A DNA stretch of 17,869 nt from JARRQB01 sp965368585 (lineage in GTDB: Bacteria; Pseudomonadota; Gammaproteobacteria; Chromatiales; Chromatiaceae). The position numbers were made by a program, and so were the translations under genes. Below the pieces are notes generated by a model. The model saw nothing but the letters and a program-made list of their open reading frames with translations. It had not been told where the DNA came from and made no database searches. This document shows, in pieces, positions 6,626 to 14,479 of this stretch (the stretch's first letter is position 1; each line of letters opens with the position of its first letter). Location of the stretch: assembly GCA_965368585.1 (NCBI GenBank), contig CBDUNM010000109.1:1-17869 (forward strand). The letters run 5' to 3'.

Positions 6626-8686
6626 TCAGATCGTGTCAATTCGGGACAATGCCTGCAGGACCAGGCCTTCGGTGAGCAGTTGAGGCAGGACCTCGGGTTC
6701 GCCCCGCCCAGCGGGATATAACAGGTACAACGGTACGCCGCTGCGCCCGTAACGCTGCAGTTCCCGGGTTATCGCCGGGTCACGGCGGGTCCAGTCGCCC
6801 TTGAGGTAGGCGACGCCGCGTTCGTCCAGCGCCTGGCGGACCGCGTCGGTGGCCAGCGCGACCCGTTCGTTGACCTTGCAGGTGATACACCAGGCAGCGG
6901 TGAAATTGACAAGTATGGCGCGTTCGTCCTGTTGCAGTGCGCTGACCCGCTCGCGGCTCCAGGTCTCGGCCGCGGGCGTCGTCGATGGTGTCGGCGGGGT
7001 GTTGTGCCCGGCGTCGATCAGTAGCGCGAGACTCGCGACTACCAGCGCGCCCCCCAGCGCATTGCGCAGGCCGCGTCTACGCAGCGGTTGACCGAGCCAC
7101 CACAGGCCGAACGCGAGCAGCACACTACCGGCCAGGGCGCCGGCCAGCCCGCTCGGGCCGACCTGCTGGCTCAGCACCCACAGCAGCCAGGCCGCGGTCG
7201 CATACAACGGAAAGGCCAACGCATTACGCAGGCGTTCCATCCAGGGTCCAGGCGCGGGCAGCAGCTTTACCCAGTGCGGCCAGATGCCGAGGAGCGTCAC
7301 CGGCAACGCAAAACCGGCGCCCAGTGCGGCGAACACCAGCAGGGTCTCGAGCGGCGGCCGGGTCAGCGCAAAGCCAAGCGCGGTCCCCATGAAGGGCGCG
7401 GTGCACGGACTGGCGACGATCACCGCGAGCACACCGGTCGCAAAGGTGCCGCGAAAACCCTTGTGTTCGGTCATCGTCTGGCCTACGCCAGCCAGCCCGC
7501 TGCCTAAGGCGAACACGCCCGACAGGTTCAGTGCGAGCGCCAGCATCAGGTATAGCAGGGCGATCACCACCCAGGGTTCCTGCAGTTGGAAGCCCCAGCC
7601 GAGTGACGCGCCGCCGGCGCGCAGCGCAATCAACAGGCCGGCGAGCGCGAGCAGGCTCAGCAGCACCCCGGCGCCGAACGCCAGGCCGTGGCGTGCGCTG
7701 TGGCCGCTGGTGTGCTGCACCAGCCCGAGTATCTTGATTGACAGCACCGGCAGCACGCAGGGCATCAGGTTTAGCAGCAGACCGCCGAGCAGCGCGAGCC
7801 CGATTGCCAGAATCAGGGTCACGGGTGGCTCGCCGGGCGGTGACGATGCGGCCGCGAGCGGCGTCGCGCCGACCGTGAAGCCGCGTGTCAAGGTGCCTCC
7901 GGGCCCTGACTCGCTGACCACCAAAAGCCCGTCGAGTGGTGCGCCATCGGCCAGCGGTGCCTCGCCCGCCGGCAGTGTCAACAGCAGTGAATCGTCTTCG
8001 AAGCGCCATGCCTGGGGCTGTGAAGGCGCAACCGGTCCCCAGTCGTTGGCGGCAAACCACAGCGACGCGACCTGCGCATCGGCCCAACCGGTCGCGTCGA
8101 TGCGCAGCGTCAGCGCGCCGTCCCCCGGTAGGTAGATGGCGGTGCCGGGCGATGCCACCGGCCACTGCGCGCGCACCGCGTCGAATGATGGATTGGCAGC
8201 AGGGCCACTGTCGGCCTGCATCGACGGCAGGCTAACCAGCAGCCTTGCATCCTGTGGAATGCACTCCTCGCGACACACCAGCCAACTGACATCGGCGGCG
8301 ATAGCGACTGGCGCGCCGACCGGTTGGTCTGGCGGGACAGCGACCGGCACCAGCAGCGTGACCGAGTCCTCGTAGCCGTAGTTCACCAGCGGTCCGACCG
8401 GGATGCGCTGCGGCGTCGGCCAGTGGATGTCCCCGGCCTGCCAGCCGTCGGGTAGCTGCCACTCGACCCGCGGCGCCTCGCCCGAGTCTCCCGGGTTACG
8501 CCAGTAAACGTGCCAGTGTGGCATCAGTTCGAAACGCAGGCCGAGCCAGAGCGTCTTACCGGGCACCGCCGCCGCGCGCTCCGCCAGCAGCGTGAGTCGT
8601 ACCTGTTCGGTTCGCGCGCTGTCGTCTGCCAGCGAGGTGCTGGGCACGGTGAGTAGCAGAAACAGCAGTACGAACAGCCTTGCCAT
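6626..8686 (-). CDS. dsbD: Thiol:disulfide interchange protein DsbD (ScsB-like)
   Basis: This 686-residue membrane protein moves electrons from cytoplasmic thioredoxin to periplasmic thiol proteins. Residues 1-20 are a signal peptide. Residues about 25-275 are a large periplasmic immunoglobulin-like domain with C138 and C142 in 'LVCREECIPQ', larger than E. coli DsbD-alpha and closer to ScsB-type proteins. Residues about 288-560 form the eight-helix transmembrane domain with the paired cysteines C310 ('NLMPCVLPVLSIK') and C428 ('VASPCTAPFMG'). Residues about 575-686 are the C-terminal thioredoxin domain with C600 and C603 in 'FTAAWCITCK'. All six redox cysteines needed for the relay are present. 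The start at 8686 precedes the signal peptide directly, with a modest ribosome site (GGGAAA). It heads an operon with the redoxin at 6600-6001, a likely client. Confidence 0.93.
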   Translation of the reverse strand: MARLFVLLFLLLTVPSTSLADDSARTEQVRLTLLAERAAAVPGKTLWLGLRFELMPHWHVYWRNPGDSGEAPRVEWQLPDGWQAGDIHWPTPQRIPVGPLVNYGYEDSVTLLVPVAVPPDQPVGAPVAIAADVSWLVCREECIPQDARLLVSLPSMQADSGPAANPSFDAVRAQWPVASPGTAIYLPGDGALTLRIDATGWADAQVASLWFAANDWGPVAPSQPQAWRFEDDSLLLTLPAGEAPLADGAPLDGLLVVSESGPGGTLTRGFTVGATPLAAASSPPGEPPVTLILAIGLALLGGLLLNLMPCVLPVLSIKILGLVQHTSGHSARHGLAFGAGVLLSLLALAGLLIALRAGGASLGWGFQLQEPWVVIALLYLMLALALNLSGVFALGSGLAGVGQTMTEHKGFRGTFATGVLAVIVASPCTAPFMGTALGFALTRPPLETLLVFAALGAGFALPVTLLGIWPHWVKLLPAPGPWMERLRNALAFPLYATAAWLLWVLSQQVGPSGLAGALAGSVLLAFGLWWLGQPLRRRGLRNALGGALVVASLALLIDAGHNTPPTPSTTPAAETWSRERVSALQQDERAILVNFTAAWCITCKVNERVALATDAVRQALDERGVAYLKGDWTRRDPAITRELQRYGRSGVPLYLLYPAGRGEPEVLPQLLTEGLVLQALSRIDTI

Positions 8687-9199
8687 GTGTTTCCCGATGC
8701 GGGTGGTCGTCTCAGCTTAGTCCTGTGTTTGGCTGAAAGGTTTAACACCACCGCCACCCGGCGTCGGGTCGAGTTCACGCGGCGCTATCGGGGTAAACAG
8801 TCGTCTGTCTATCGCGACCAGCGTAATAAGGGGGCGAATAACGGCTGGGCGGGCGCCAAAACAGCCACTAGCATTGTGGGCGTTTGATGTTCGCGCCAGC
8901 CGCTCCCCCGCGTGAGCCGTTGAGTAAAAAAATCATCGGACATACCCGTTTCGGCGGTCCCAAGCTGGCCGAAAAAGGCGGTGGCAGTGTTACTTCTGCG
9001 CAGATTTCGCCAAGGTGTTGTCATGCCGATTCTCGTTTGCCACGCACCATGGCACGGCGGCTACTGCTGTCTGGACGTGATCCATGCCGAATTGCAAGGC
9101 CGCGACCGGCTTTCCCGTCGCGCGGCGTGGTTGACAAGCGGGGAGTCTGGACGTTGAGTGGGAGGTCTGCAGGCTCATTGCCCGGAGCGAATAGCGAAA
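8687..9199. other. Intergenic region between dsbD and the histidine phosphatase gene
   Basis: About 510 bases separate these divergent genes. The only structure I can support is a short alpha/beta-hydrolase-like coding fragment at 9023-9157. The remainder, including an open frame beginning near 8884, has no recognisable protein motif, repeat copy or clear promoter. Confidence 0.55.
9023..9157 (+). pseudogene. Fragment resembling the N-terminus of an alpha/beta hydrolase
   Basis: This 44-codon frame starts 'MPILVCHAPWHGGYCCLDVI' and continues 'HAELQGRDR'. It recalls the opening strand and oxyanion-hole loop of small alpha/beta hydrolases, 'FVLVHGAWHGGWCW..V.P.L...GH'. The frame then loses similarity and stops at 9157, so the catalytic nucleophile and the rest of a protein of about 230 residues are absent. 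An AAGGTG sequence at 9012-9017 lies at ribosome-site distance. I read it as a truncated remnant; a chance match over about 25 residues is possible. Confidence 0.4.
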
Positions 9200-9835
9200 A
9201 TGCGTACGGCCGCGATTGTCTTCGCAATACTTACGGCATTGCTGCTTCACCCGCAGCCGCCCGCCTGCGCTGCGGAACTGACCGGCACCGCCTTGGTTGA
9301 CGCGCTGCGCAGTGGTGGGTTCAATCTGTACTTCCGCCATGCGGCGACAGACTGGTCGCAGCAGGATCGGGTGACGGTTGTTGACGATTGGCTGAGTTGC
9401 GATCCGACGCGGATCCGTCAGCTGTCGGATCCGGGGCGCGAAGCAGCGCGTGATATCGGTGCGGCGATGCGTCGCCTGCGCATACCGGTCAACGAGGTGC
9501 TTGCCAGTCCGTATTGCCGCACGATGGATACCGCCCGTTTGTTGGGGCTGGGCGAGGTCAGACCCAGCAATGACGTCATCAACCTGCGGGTGGCGTCCTA
9601 TTTTGGCGGCCGGGAACAGGTGATCGCCACGGCGCGCCGGTTGCTGGGCACGGCAACCGTTGCCGGCGGCAATCGCGTCATCGTCGCCCACGGCAACGTT
9701 GCGCGGGATGCGACCCCGGTCTATCCGAACGAAGCCGAAGCGATCGTGTTTCGGCCCGATGGCCGGGGTGGATTCACGGTCGTGGGCCGACTCTCGGCGG
9801 CGATGTGGCGGGCCCTGGCGGATGGGAGGCCATGA
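9200..9835 (+). CDS. Exported histidine phosphatase superfamily protein
   Basis: From M1 at 9200 the protein has 211 residues and a Sec signal peptide ('AAIVFAILTALLL...PPACAA'), so it is periplasmic or secreted. The catalytic block of the histidine phosphatase (phosphoglycerate mutase-like) clan is 'LYFRHAATD', with R46 and the phospho-accepting H47. The usual RHG reads RHA here. 'VLASPYCRTMDTA' around 100-112 and 'VIVAHGN' with H164 supply the remaining pocket residues. It should hydrolyse a phosphate ester; the substrate cannot be predicted. I chose ATG 9200 because the signal peptide begins there and GGAG is at 9184-9187; an upstream in-frame start at 9158 would add a non-hydrophobic leader. 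The next gene starts 4 bases after its stop, so the two are probably co-transcribed. Confidence 0.87.
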   Translation: MRTAAIVFAILTALLLHPQPPACAAELTGTALVDALRSGGFNLYFRHAATDWSQQDRVTVVDDWLSCDPTRIRQLSDPGREAARDIGAAMRRLRIPVNEVLASPYCRTMDTARLLGLGEVRPSNDVINLRVASYFGGREQVIATARRLLGTATVAGGNRVIVAHGNVARDATPVYPNEAEAIVFRPDGRGGFTVVGRLSAAMWRALADGRP

Positions 9836-9839
9836 ACAC

Positions 9840-10361
9840 ATGACACGCGTTTCTGCAATCACCCGCATCATTGCGTTTCTGTTAATGGCGGTGTCGCTGC
9901 AAGTCGGTGCCGAGCCCGGCCATCCGAAGGAGTGCCCTACAATGACTGAGTTCCTCGAATTCGACGCCCTCCGGCGCCCGGCCAGCCCGAATCACTGGCT
10001 GGTTGCGCCGCCGGGTGCCGATGCGTCGCTGCACCGTGATGCGGCGGCACCCCGGTACCCGTTGGCGGCAGAACGGTTGGCCCGGGCCTGGGTCGGCGTG
10101 GTCGAGCAGGCGCCGCGCACCCGCATCATCGGCGTATCCACCGACGGCCTGCGGGTGGAGGCGGAGCAGCGCAGCGCATGGTTCGGCTTCGTCGACCGGG
10201 TGAGTTTTCGCGCCATCGCCCTGGACGACGCGTCATCGACCTTCTTCGCCTACAGCCGATCACAATCCGGTTACTGGGATTTCGGTGTCAACAGGCGGCG
10301 CTTGTCCGCCTGGGTCGAGGCGTTGCAGCAGGCCGCTAGCGCGCATATCTCAGTGCGGTAG
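9840..10361 (+). CDS. DUF1499 family exported protein
   Basis: This 173-residue protein starts with a hydrophobic signal ('IIAFLLMAVSLQVGA'). Its C-terminal half carries the DUF1499 signature, 'AYSRSQSGYWDFGVNRRRL' at about 137-155, matching the family pattern of an S-R-S-x-x-G stretch followed by D-x-G-V-N-R-x-R. The body 'RIIGVSTDGLRVEAEQRSAW' also fits. The molecular function of DUF1499 is unknown. The usual N-terminal 'CPxSPNCV' is weak here ('RRPASPNHW'), so the family's cysteine near that site is missing. GGAGG at 9825-9829 lies 10 bases before ATG 9840, which I therefore chose; the same frame is open upstream to 9660 inside the previous gene, without a signal peptide. It pairs tightly with the histidine phosphatase, suggesting a shared envelope role. 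Confidence 0.84.
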   Translation: MTRVSAITRIIAFLLMAVSLQVGAEPGHPKECPTMTEFLEFDALRRPASPNHWLVAPPGADASLHRDAAAPRYPLAAERLARAWVGVVEQAPRTRIIGVSTDGLRVEAEQRSAWFGFVDRVSFRAIALDDASSTFFAYSRSQSGYWDFGVNRRRLSAWVEALQQAASAHISVR

Positions 10362-11242
10362 ATGCCACGCTGGTTGTCGCCGCAAACTCACGCGGCTGTC
10401 TTCTTCGGCGCGCCGGTCGCGATGCGTGTCGGGCGGAACGTCGGTAAAGCCACTTCGACGGCCGGTTGTCATTTCCGGGTGTGCCGACTCCACAGCCGCG
10501 GACGGTTCGCGCGTGCCGCTTGATAGGTCGCGCACCGCAGCTGAAGCGGTGATCTGCACCCGCCACGACGAGTCATCGACATTCGCGTCGACAGGGTTCC
10601 TGTGAGCTGAAGGGGGAAAACGCTCACGCACGGTGCCGAGAGCGGCCATCGGGGCATACGAAAACGGCGAAACGTATACATATTAAGGAATGCGTTAGTG
10701 AAGCCTCCCGCCGGGTGAAGGTTTATCCTGCATGTTGCACCAGCCGAGCCTACAGGGATGTAGCCACGGCGTGTCACGCAAAGCTTTACCCGGCAGGACG
10801 CGCTGGAAACGTGAGGCTTTATCAGTGGTTCTCTTGACAACGCATTGCACTCATGATGCGTGTGCCTCGAGCGCCATCGTTTAAATGACTGCGGCTCCAA
10901 CGTCGACTTCATTCGAAGGTGCGGTGCGATTTCAAAAGCTGAACTAAGGTTGTTGAGCGTCAGATAAATTTACACTTCGCCGGAACGATGTCACGACCAT
11001 AGATTCATCTAGTTGATTTTCATCTAATTACTTAAAAGAATAATAATGGCAAGTAAATTGCTTCCTAGGAAGAGAGGGCGTTGACCGCCGCTCTTGTTAG
11101 CCGCAGAGGCAAGTCGTCGGTCAATGAAAAGGATTGCTGCTGAACAGAGATCCGAGAGATCCGAGAGAACCAGGGTTCAGCTACCCATCGGGGCGCTATA
11201 TAGGTGTCTTGGTATCTAGCCAGCTCGTCAGGGAGAATGATC
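10362..11242. other. Non-coding region before the VWA/DUF11 surface protein gene
   Basis: About 880 bases hold no gene I can support. Repeat copy B occupies 10685-10835. From about 10965 to 11065 the sequence turns strikingly AT-rich against its surroundings ('ACTTAAAAGAATAATAATGG'), the most likely promoter zone for the downstream gene, although I cannot fix a -35/-10 pair. A possible leader follows, in which TTGACCG (11081-11087) can pair with CGGTCAA (11118-11124), and GATCCGAGA is repeated directly near 11147-11165. Confidence 0.5.
10685..10835 (-). repeat. Dispersed inverted-repeat element, copy B (reverse orientation)
   Basis: This is a compact copy of 151 bases. Read on the minus strand it begins 'AAGAGAACCACTGATAAAGC', continues CTCACG and 'TGCCGGGTAAAGCTTT', then 'ACATCCCTGTAGGCTCGGCT', and ends 'TAAACCTTCACCCGGC', GAGGCTT and 'CACTAACGCATTCCTT'. 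The outer arms AAAGCCTC/GAGGCTT and inner arms GCCGGGTAAAG/CTTCACCCGGC pair, making this the cleanest copy of the fold. Its central loop 'GGTGCAACATGCAGGAT' differs from copy A but matches the right part of copy C. It lies about 400 bases upstream of the VWA gene. Confidence 0.8.
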
Positions 11243-14200
11243 ATGCGAGAAAAAGACGCAATGCGCGGTGACAACCACCCTTCCGGCTTAGACTCTGACA
11301 CAGGGTCGAACAAGCGTTGTAAAACCACACCATATGTGAACCGATGGGTTTGGACGCGCAGTAGACGTGATCGAGGTCGACTGCGATCTATCGGGCATGT
11401 GTTCCTTGGCATAACGCTCACGCTGGCACTCGGCATTGTTCCGTTTAGCACCGCTCATGCCGTTTCGGCACCGACCACGAAGCCGATGACTGAGTTGAAT
11501 CCTGTTTTAGCAGGGGCCTGTGGTATTCCGGTCATACTGGTTCTTGATGAATCCGGTTCCATCGACATCACGTTAGGCGCCGAATCCGCCGTTAGAAACG
11601 CGGCAAGTTCCTTTGTCAACGCGCTCGCTGATACCGGCTCGGAGTTGGCGATTGTGGAATATGGATCGCGAGCCAAAAAGGTATTTGACTACACGCAGGT
11701 CACCTCCGGCGCGAGCGGTACAGCTGGCACCATGTTTGACCCCTATATCTTCGCGACCGCTACGAGCGGTGATGTTTACGAAGCGCCGTCTCAACTGGGC
11801 TCGACGACCAACTGGGACGACGCGCTGGATAAGGTAGAGGCCTTGAACAACGACTCGGGCGTCGCGCCGCTGGTGGTGTTTATCACCGACGGTGACCCTA
11901 CCTCACACATACTCGACTATATGGGTGAGTCTGGCGAAGTAGGATTCTTCAACGCCACACAGTCCCTCTGGCGAGCGATGGAAGAGGCCAATGCGGTCAA
12001 GACTCAAGGGTCGAAAATCCTTGTGGTTGGCGTAGGAGGCGGGCTCAGCGACCCAGCAAGTCAACAGCGTTTACAGGACATCTCGGGTCCTAATGTTGCT
12101 CCTCCGGCTACCGTTGATATCGAGACAAACGATGTGCTGCTCGTTACGGACTTCTCCGACCTCGAAGCGGAAATGCGCCAAATCGCCTTCCAGCTCTGCG
12201 CGCCGGCGGTCAGCTTTACCAAGAAGGTTGGCGGTACAGCGACGGCGGGTTGGGATTTCGTCGCGAGTGTCTCGGTCCCATCCGGTTCCTTTGAATGGAA
12301 AGCGCCACTACCAGCCCCCAGCCCGATCACCAATCCCAATACCGGCACCACCGACGCCCTCGGGACGGTGACCTTCCAATGGGAACCGGCTTTGGCGGTC
12401 GATTCGACATTGGTATTCAATGAGGTGCTGCAGGCGGGTTATGAATTCGATGGCGCATCCTGTACCCGGAAGACCCTGACTACCACCGGTATCACCGAAT
12501 CGACCTTCGATCCGGGCAACGTCGTTAGCTCGCAGACGATGACCGTGGGTCCCAACGATATTGTGACCTGCGAGGTAAACAACCGGTCTATGCCGATTCG
12601 ATCGCTGCGGTTGGCGAAGACCGCCAATCCCACAACCTACTCGGCGGTGGGCGCGGTGATCAACTACAGCTTCGCGGTGACCAACAACGGCAATGTCAGT
12701 CTGGCCGGGCCGGTGAGCGTGGCCGATGACAAGGCCACCGACGAGAGCTGTCCGGCGGTCAGCACCGTGGGCAACGGCAATGGCAGCCTGGATCCCGGCG
12801 AGAGCATCGCTTGCACGGCCAGCTACACCATCACCCAGACGGACCTGAACAACGGGTCGGTGACCAACACCGCCACGGCAAACGCCGATGGGGTGACCTC
12901 CGGCCCGGCCCAGGCAACGGTCACGGCCAACCAGACCCGGAACCTGGGACTGGCGAAGACCGCCAATCCCACAACCTACTCGGCGGTGGGCGCGGTGATC
13001 AACTACAGCTTCGCGGTGACCAACAACGGCAATGTCAGTCTGGCCGGGCCGGTGAGCGTGGCCGATGACAAGGCCACCGACGAGAGCTGTCCGGCGGTCA
13101 GCACCGTGGGCAACGGCAATGGCAGCCTGGATCCCGGCGAGAGCATCGCTTGCACGGCCAGCTACACCATCACCCAGACGGACCTGAACAACGGGTCGGT
13201 GACCAACACCGCCACGGCAAACGCCGATGGGGTGACCTCCGGCCCGGCCCAGGCAACGGTCACTGCCGTGCAAAATCCGGTGCTTAACATCGACAAAGTG
13301 TTGACCGACAACGCCGATGAAGATGGGTCAGGCGCCGTGACGTTGAACGATACTCTGACCTATCAAATCACAGCGACCAACGACGGCAACATAACCTTGA
13401 ACAACGTGGTCGTGTCCGATGATCTGACGGGTCAATCAACGTCCTGTCCGACCCTGGTTCCTGGCGGTACCTGCGTGCTCACGGTGATGTATGTGGTGAC
13501 ACAGGCCGACGTCAATGCCGCACAGATCGTCAATACGGGTACGGCCGATTCGGATGAGACGCCGCCGGTTTCGGACACCGAAACCACGCCGGTCGTGCCA
13601 AACAGCCTACCTGCGCCGCCACCCAACTGCGATGGCGATGATGGGCCCAAATCGCCGCTGGACGACACCACTAATTTGAGCGACGCGGAAAAGGCGGCAT
13701 ATGCGCTCTACGAATCGGTTATTCTGATGACCAAGGCCAAGATTCATGCAACCAGCTGCGACTCGACGGCCGGTTCCTATCCGATTTCCATATTCACCAA
13801 CGGAGGGTTGGTTGGTGATCCGGGCGAGGACAATACCGTTACCGTGGACTCTCCCGACGGCTCGTATTCTCTTGATGCGGATCCGCAACCTGAGATTCCG
13901 TTGCGCGGCCAGTTCATCGGTATCAGGCAGATTGGCAGCGGTGTCTTTGACGGCCACTCGGTGAGTGGTCTTAGTGGCAGCGGTATCTACAACCAAGCCA
14001 AAAACATGCTGATTTTCAATGGAAACACCAGCGTGGTTGGCTCAAACGGTCGTCCGGACCTCTACAGCGGAACCCTGATCAAGGACTTCTGCCGGGGTTC
14101 GTCGAATAGCACTGATCCGGAATTCTTCCTGATCTATGACTATGGACTCGAAGCATTGTCCAAATTGGGATATCCGACCGACAAGTACTGGCAGCGTTCG

Positions 14201-14389
14201 AAGTCTCGGCGTTACGACGGCGCCTCGGGTCGTACGGTGTTTGTCCAGGATCGCCTCGTTGGCGCAACTGCTTGCCGCATCGTCATAGATACGGAGGGTG
14301 TCAACAGTGAAGACGTCTTCTGGCAGGATGGAACGCTAACCGTCACTACGGACAGGCCGGGTGTCCCGGTGCCCAATCTATCCTTCTGA
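11243..14389 (+). CDS. Exported von Willebrand factor A / DUF11-repeat surface protein
   Basis: From M1 at 11243 the protein has 1048 residues. A long basic leader (1-50) precedes a hydrophobic segment, 'FLGITLTLALGIVPFSTAHA', a probable Sec signal. Residues about 92-318 are a VWA domain with an intact metal-dependent adhesion site: 'DESGS' at 102-106, Thr in 'GSTTNWDD' near 188, and 'ITDGD' at 214-218. Residues about 322-448 form a beta-rich domain with Cys 'SCTRKTL' and 'TCEVNNR'. Two identical DUF11-type repeats follow (about 457-561 and 570-674), then a diverged third (about 677-780). Residues about 790-1048 form a domain I do not recognise. No LPXTG or PEP-CTERM anchor is visible. A role in adhesion or in a surface layer is inference. 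GGGAG at 11231-11235 lies 7 bases before ATG 11243; ATG 11237 and GTG 11204 are in-frame alternatives. Confidence 0.85.
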   Translation: MREKDAMRGDNHPSGLDSDTGSNKRCKTTPYVNRWVWTRSRRDRGRLRSIGHVFLGITLTLALGIVPFSTAHAVSAPTTKPMTELNPVLAGACGIPVILVLDESGSIDITLGAESAVRNAASSFVNALADTGSELAIVEYGSRAKKVFDYTQVTSGASGTAGTMFDPYIFATATSGDVYEAPSQLGSTTNWDDALDKVEALNNDSGVAPLVVFITDGDPTSHILDYMGESGEVGFFNATQSLWRAMEEANAVKTQGSKILVVGVGGGLSDPASQQRLQDISGPNVAPPATVDIETNDVLLVTDFSDLEAEMRQIAFQLCAPAVSFTKKVGGTATAGWDFVASVSVPSGSFEWKAPLPAPSPITNPNTGTTDALGTVTFQWEPALAVDSTLVFNEVLQAGYEFDGASCTRKTLTTTGITESTFDPGNVVSSQTMTVGPNDIVTCEVNNRSMPIRSLRLAKTANPTTYSAVGAVINYSFAVTNNGNVSLAGPVSVADDKATDESCPAVSTVGNGNGSLDPGESIACTASYTITQTDLNNGSVTNTATANADGVTSGPAQATVTANQTRNLGLAKTANPTTYSAVGAVINYSFAVTNNGNVSLAGPVSVADDKATDESCPAVSTVGNGNGSLDPGESIACTASYTITQTDLNNGSVTNTATANADGVTSGPAQATVTAVQNPVLNIDKVLTDNADEDGSGAVTLNDTLTYQITATNDGNITLNNVVVSDDLTGQSTSCPTLVPGGTCVLTVMYVVTQADVNAAQIVNTGTADSDETPPVSDTETTPVVPNSLPAPPPNCDGDDGPKSPLDDTTNLSDAEKAAYALYESVILMTKAKIHATSCDSTAGSYPISIFTNGGLVGDPGEDNTVTVDSPDGSYSLDADPQPEIPLRGQFIGIRQIGSGVFDGHSVSGLSGSGIYNQAKNMLIFNGNTSVVGSNGRPDLYSGTLIKDFCRGSSNSTDPEFFLIYDYGLEALSKLGYPTDKYWQRSKSRRYDGASGRTVFVQDRLVGATACRIVIDTEGVNSEDVFWQDGTLTVTTDRPGVPVPNLSF
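12612..12924 (+). repeat. Perfect 313-bp tandem repeat inside the VWA/DUF11 gene, copy 1
   Basis: Compared base by base with 12951-13263, this stretch shows no difference. The period is 339 bp, exactly 113 codons, so the frame is kept. It encodes one DUF11-like beta-sandwich unit beginning 'AKTANPTTYSAVGAVINYSF'. Identity at synonymous sites means the copies arose very recently or are kept identical by gene conversion. Confidence 0.95.
12951..13263 (+). repeat. Perfect 313-bp tandem repeat inside the VWA/DUF11 gene, copy 2
   Basis: This is the second exact copy of 12612-12924. The 26-base linker between copies encodes part of 'ANQTRNLGL', while copy 2 leads into 'AVQNPVLNIDK' of the diverged third unit. 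The exact copy number in the genome could differ from that shown, since short-read assemblies can collapse or expand such repeats. Confidence 0.95.
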
Positions 14390-14413
14390 AGCACTCAAGG
14401 AAGAACCATCGAG

Positions 14414-14441
14414 AGAGCCGGGGTCGTAATGCCCCGGCTCT
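14414..14441 (+). terminator. Hairpin terminator after the VWA/DUF11 gene
   Basis: AGAGCCGGGG (14414-14423) and CCCCGGCTCT (14432-14441) form a perfect 10-bp stem with an 8-base loop, 25 bases after the stop codon. The following tail, TCTAACC, is poor in T, so it may act as a weak intrinsic terminator or as a 3'-end stabilising hairpin. Confidence 0.75.
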
Positions 14442-14479
14442 TCTAACCTGCATATCTCCGTGCGCCTGCGCCATTATGT

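Noticed and set aside
7224..8165. Long minus-strand frame (313 codons) inside dsbD
   Set aside because: It overlaps the well-supported dsbD frame and its translation is Arg/Ala-rich low-complexity without motifs, as expected from a shifted frame in GC-rich DNA.
8884..9300. 138-codon plus-strand frame between dsbD and the phosphatase gene
   Set aside because: It overlaps the start and signal peptide of the phosphatase gene, has no motif, and its composition changes along its length.
8990..9871. 293-codon minus-strand frame opposite the histidine phosphatase
   Set aside because: It lies antisense to a gene with a signal peptide and catalytic motifs, and shows no recognisable domain.
10469..10912. 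147-codon minus-strand frame and a similar plus-strand frame at 14460-14654 that share 'IKPHVSSAS' and 'YIPVGSA'
   Set aside because: The shared peptide is produced by translation of the dispersed repeat element, not by a protein family; no ribosome site or domain supports coding.
12308..13273. Long minus-strand frame (321 codons) with internal repeats opposite the DUF11 region
   Set aside because: Its repeats simply mirror the 313-bp duplication on the other strand; the plus frame has clear VWA and DUF11 domains.
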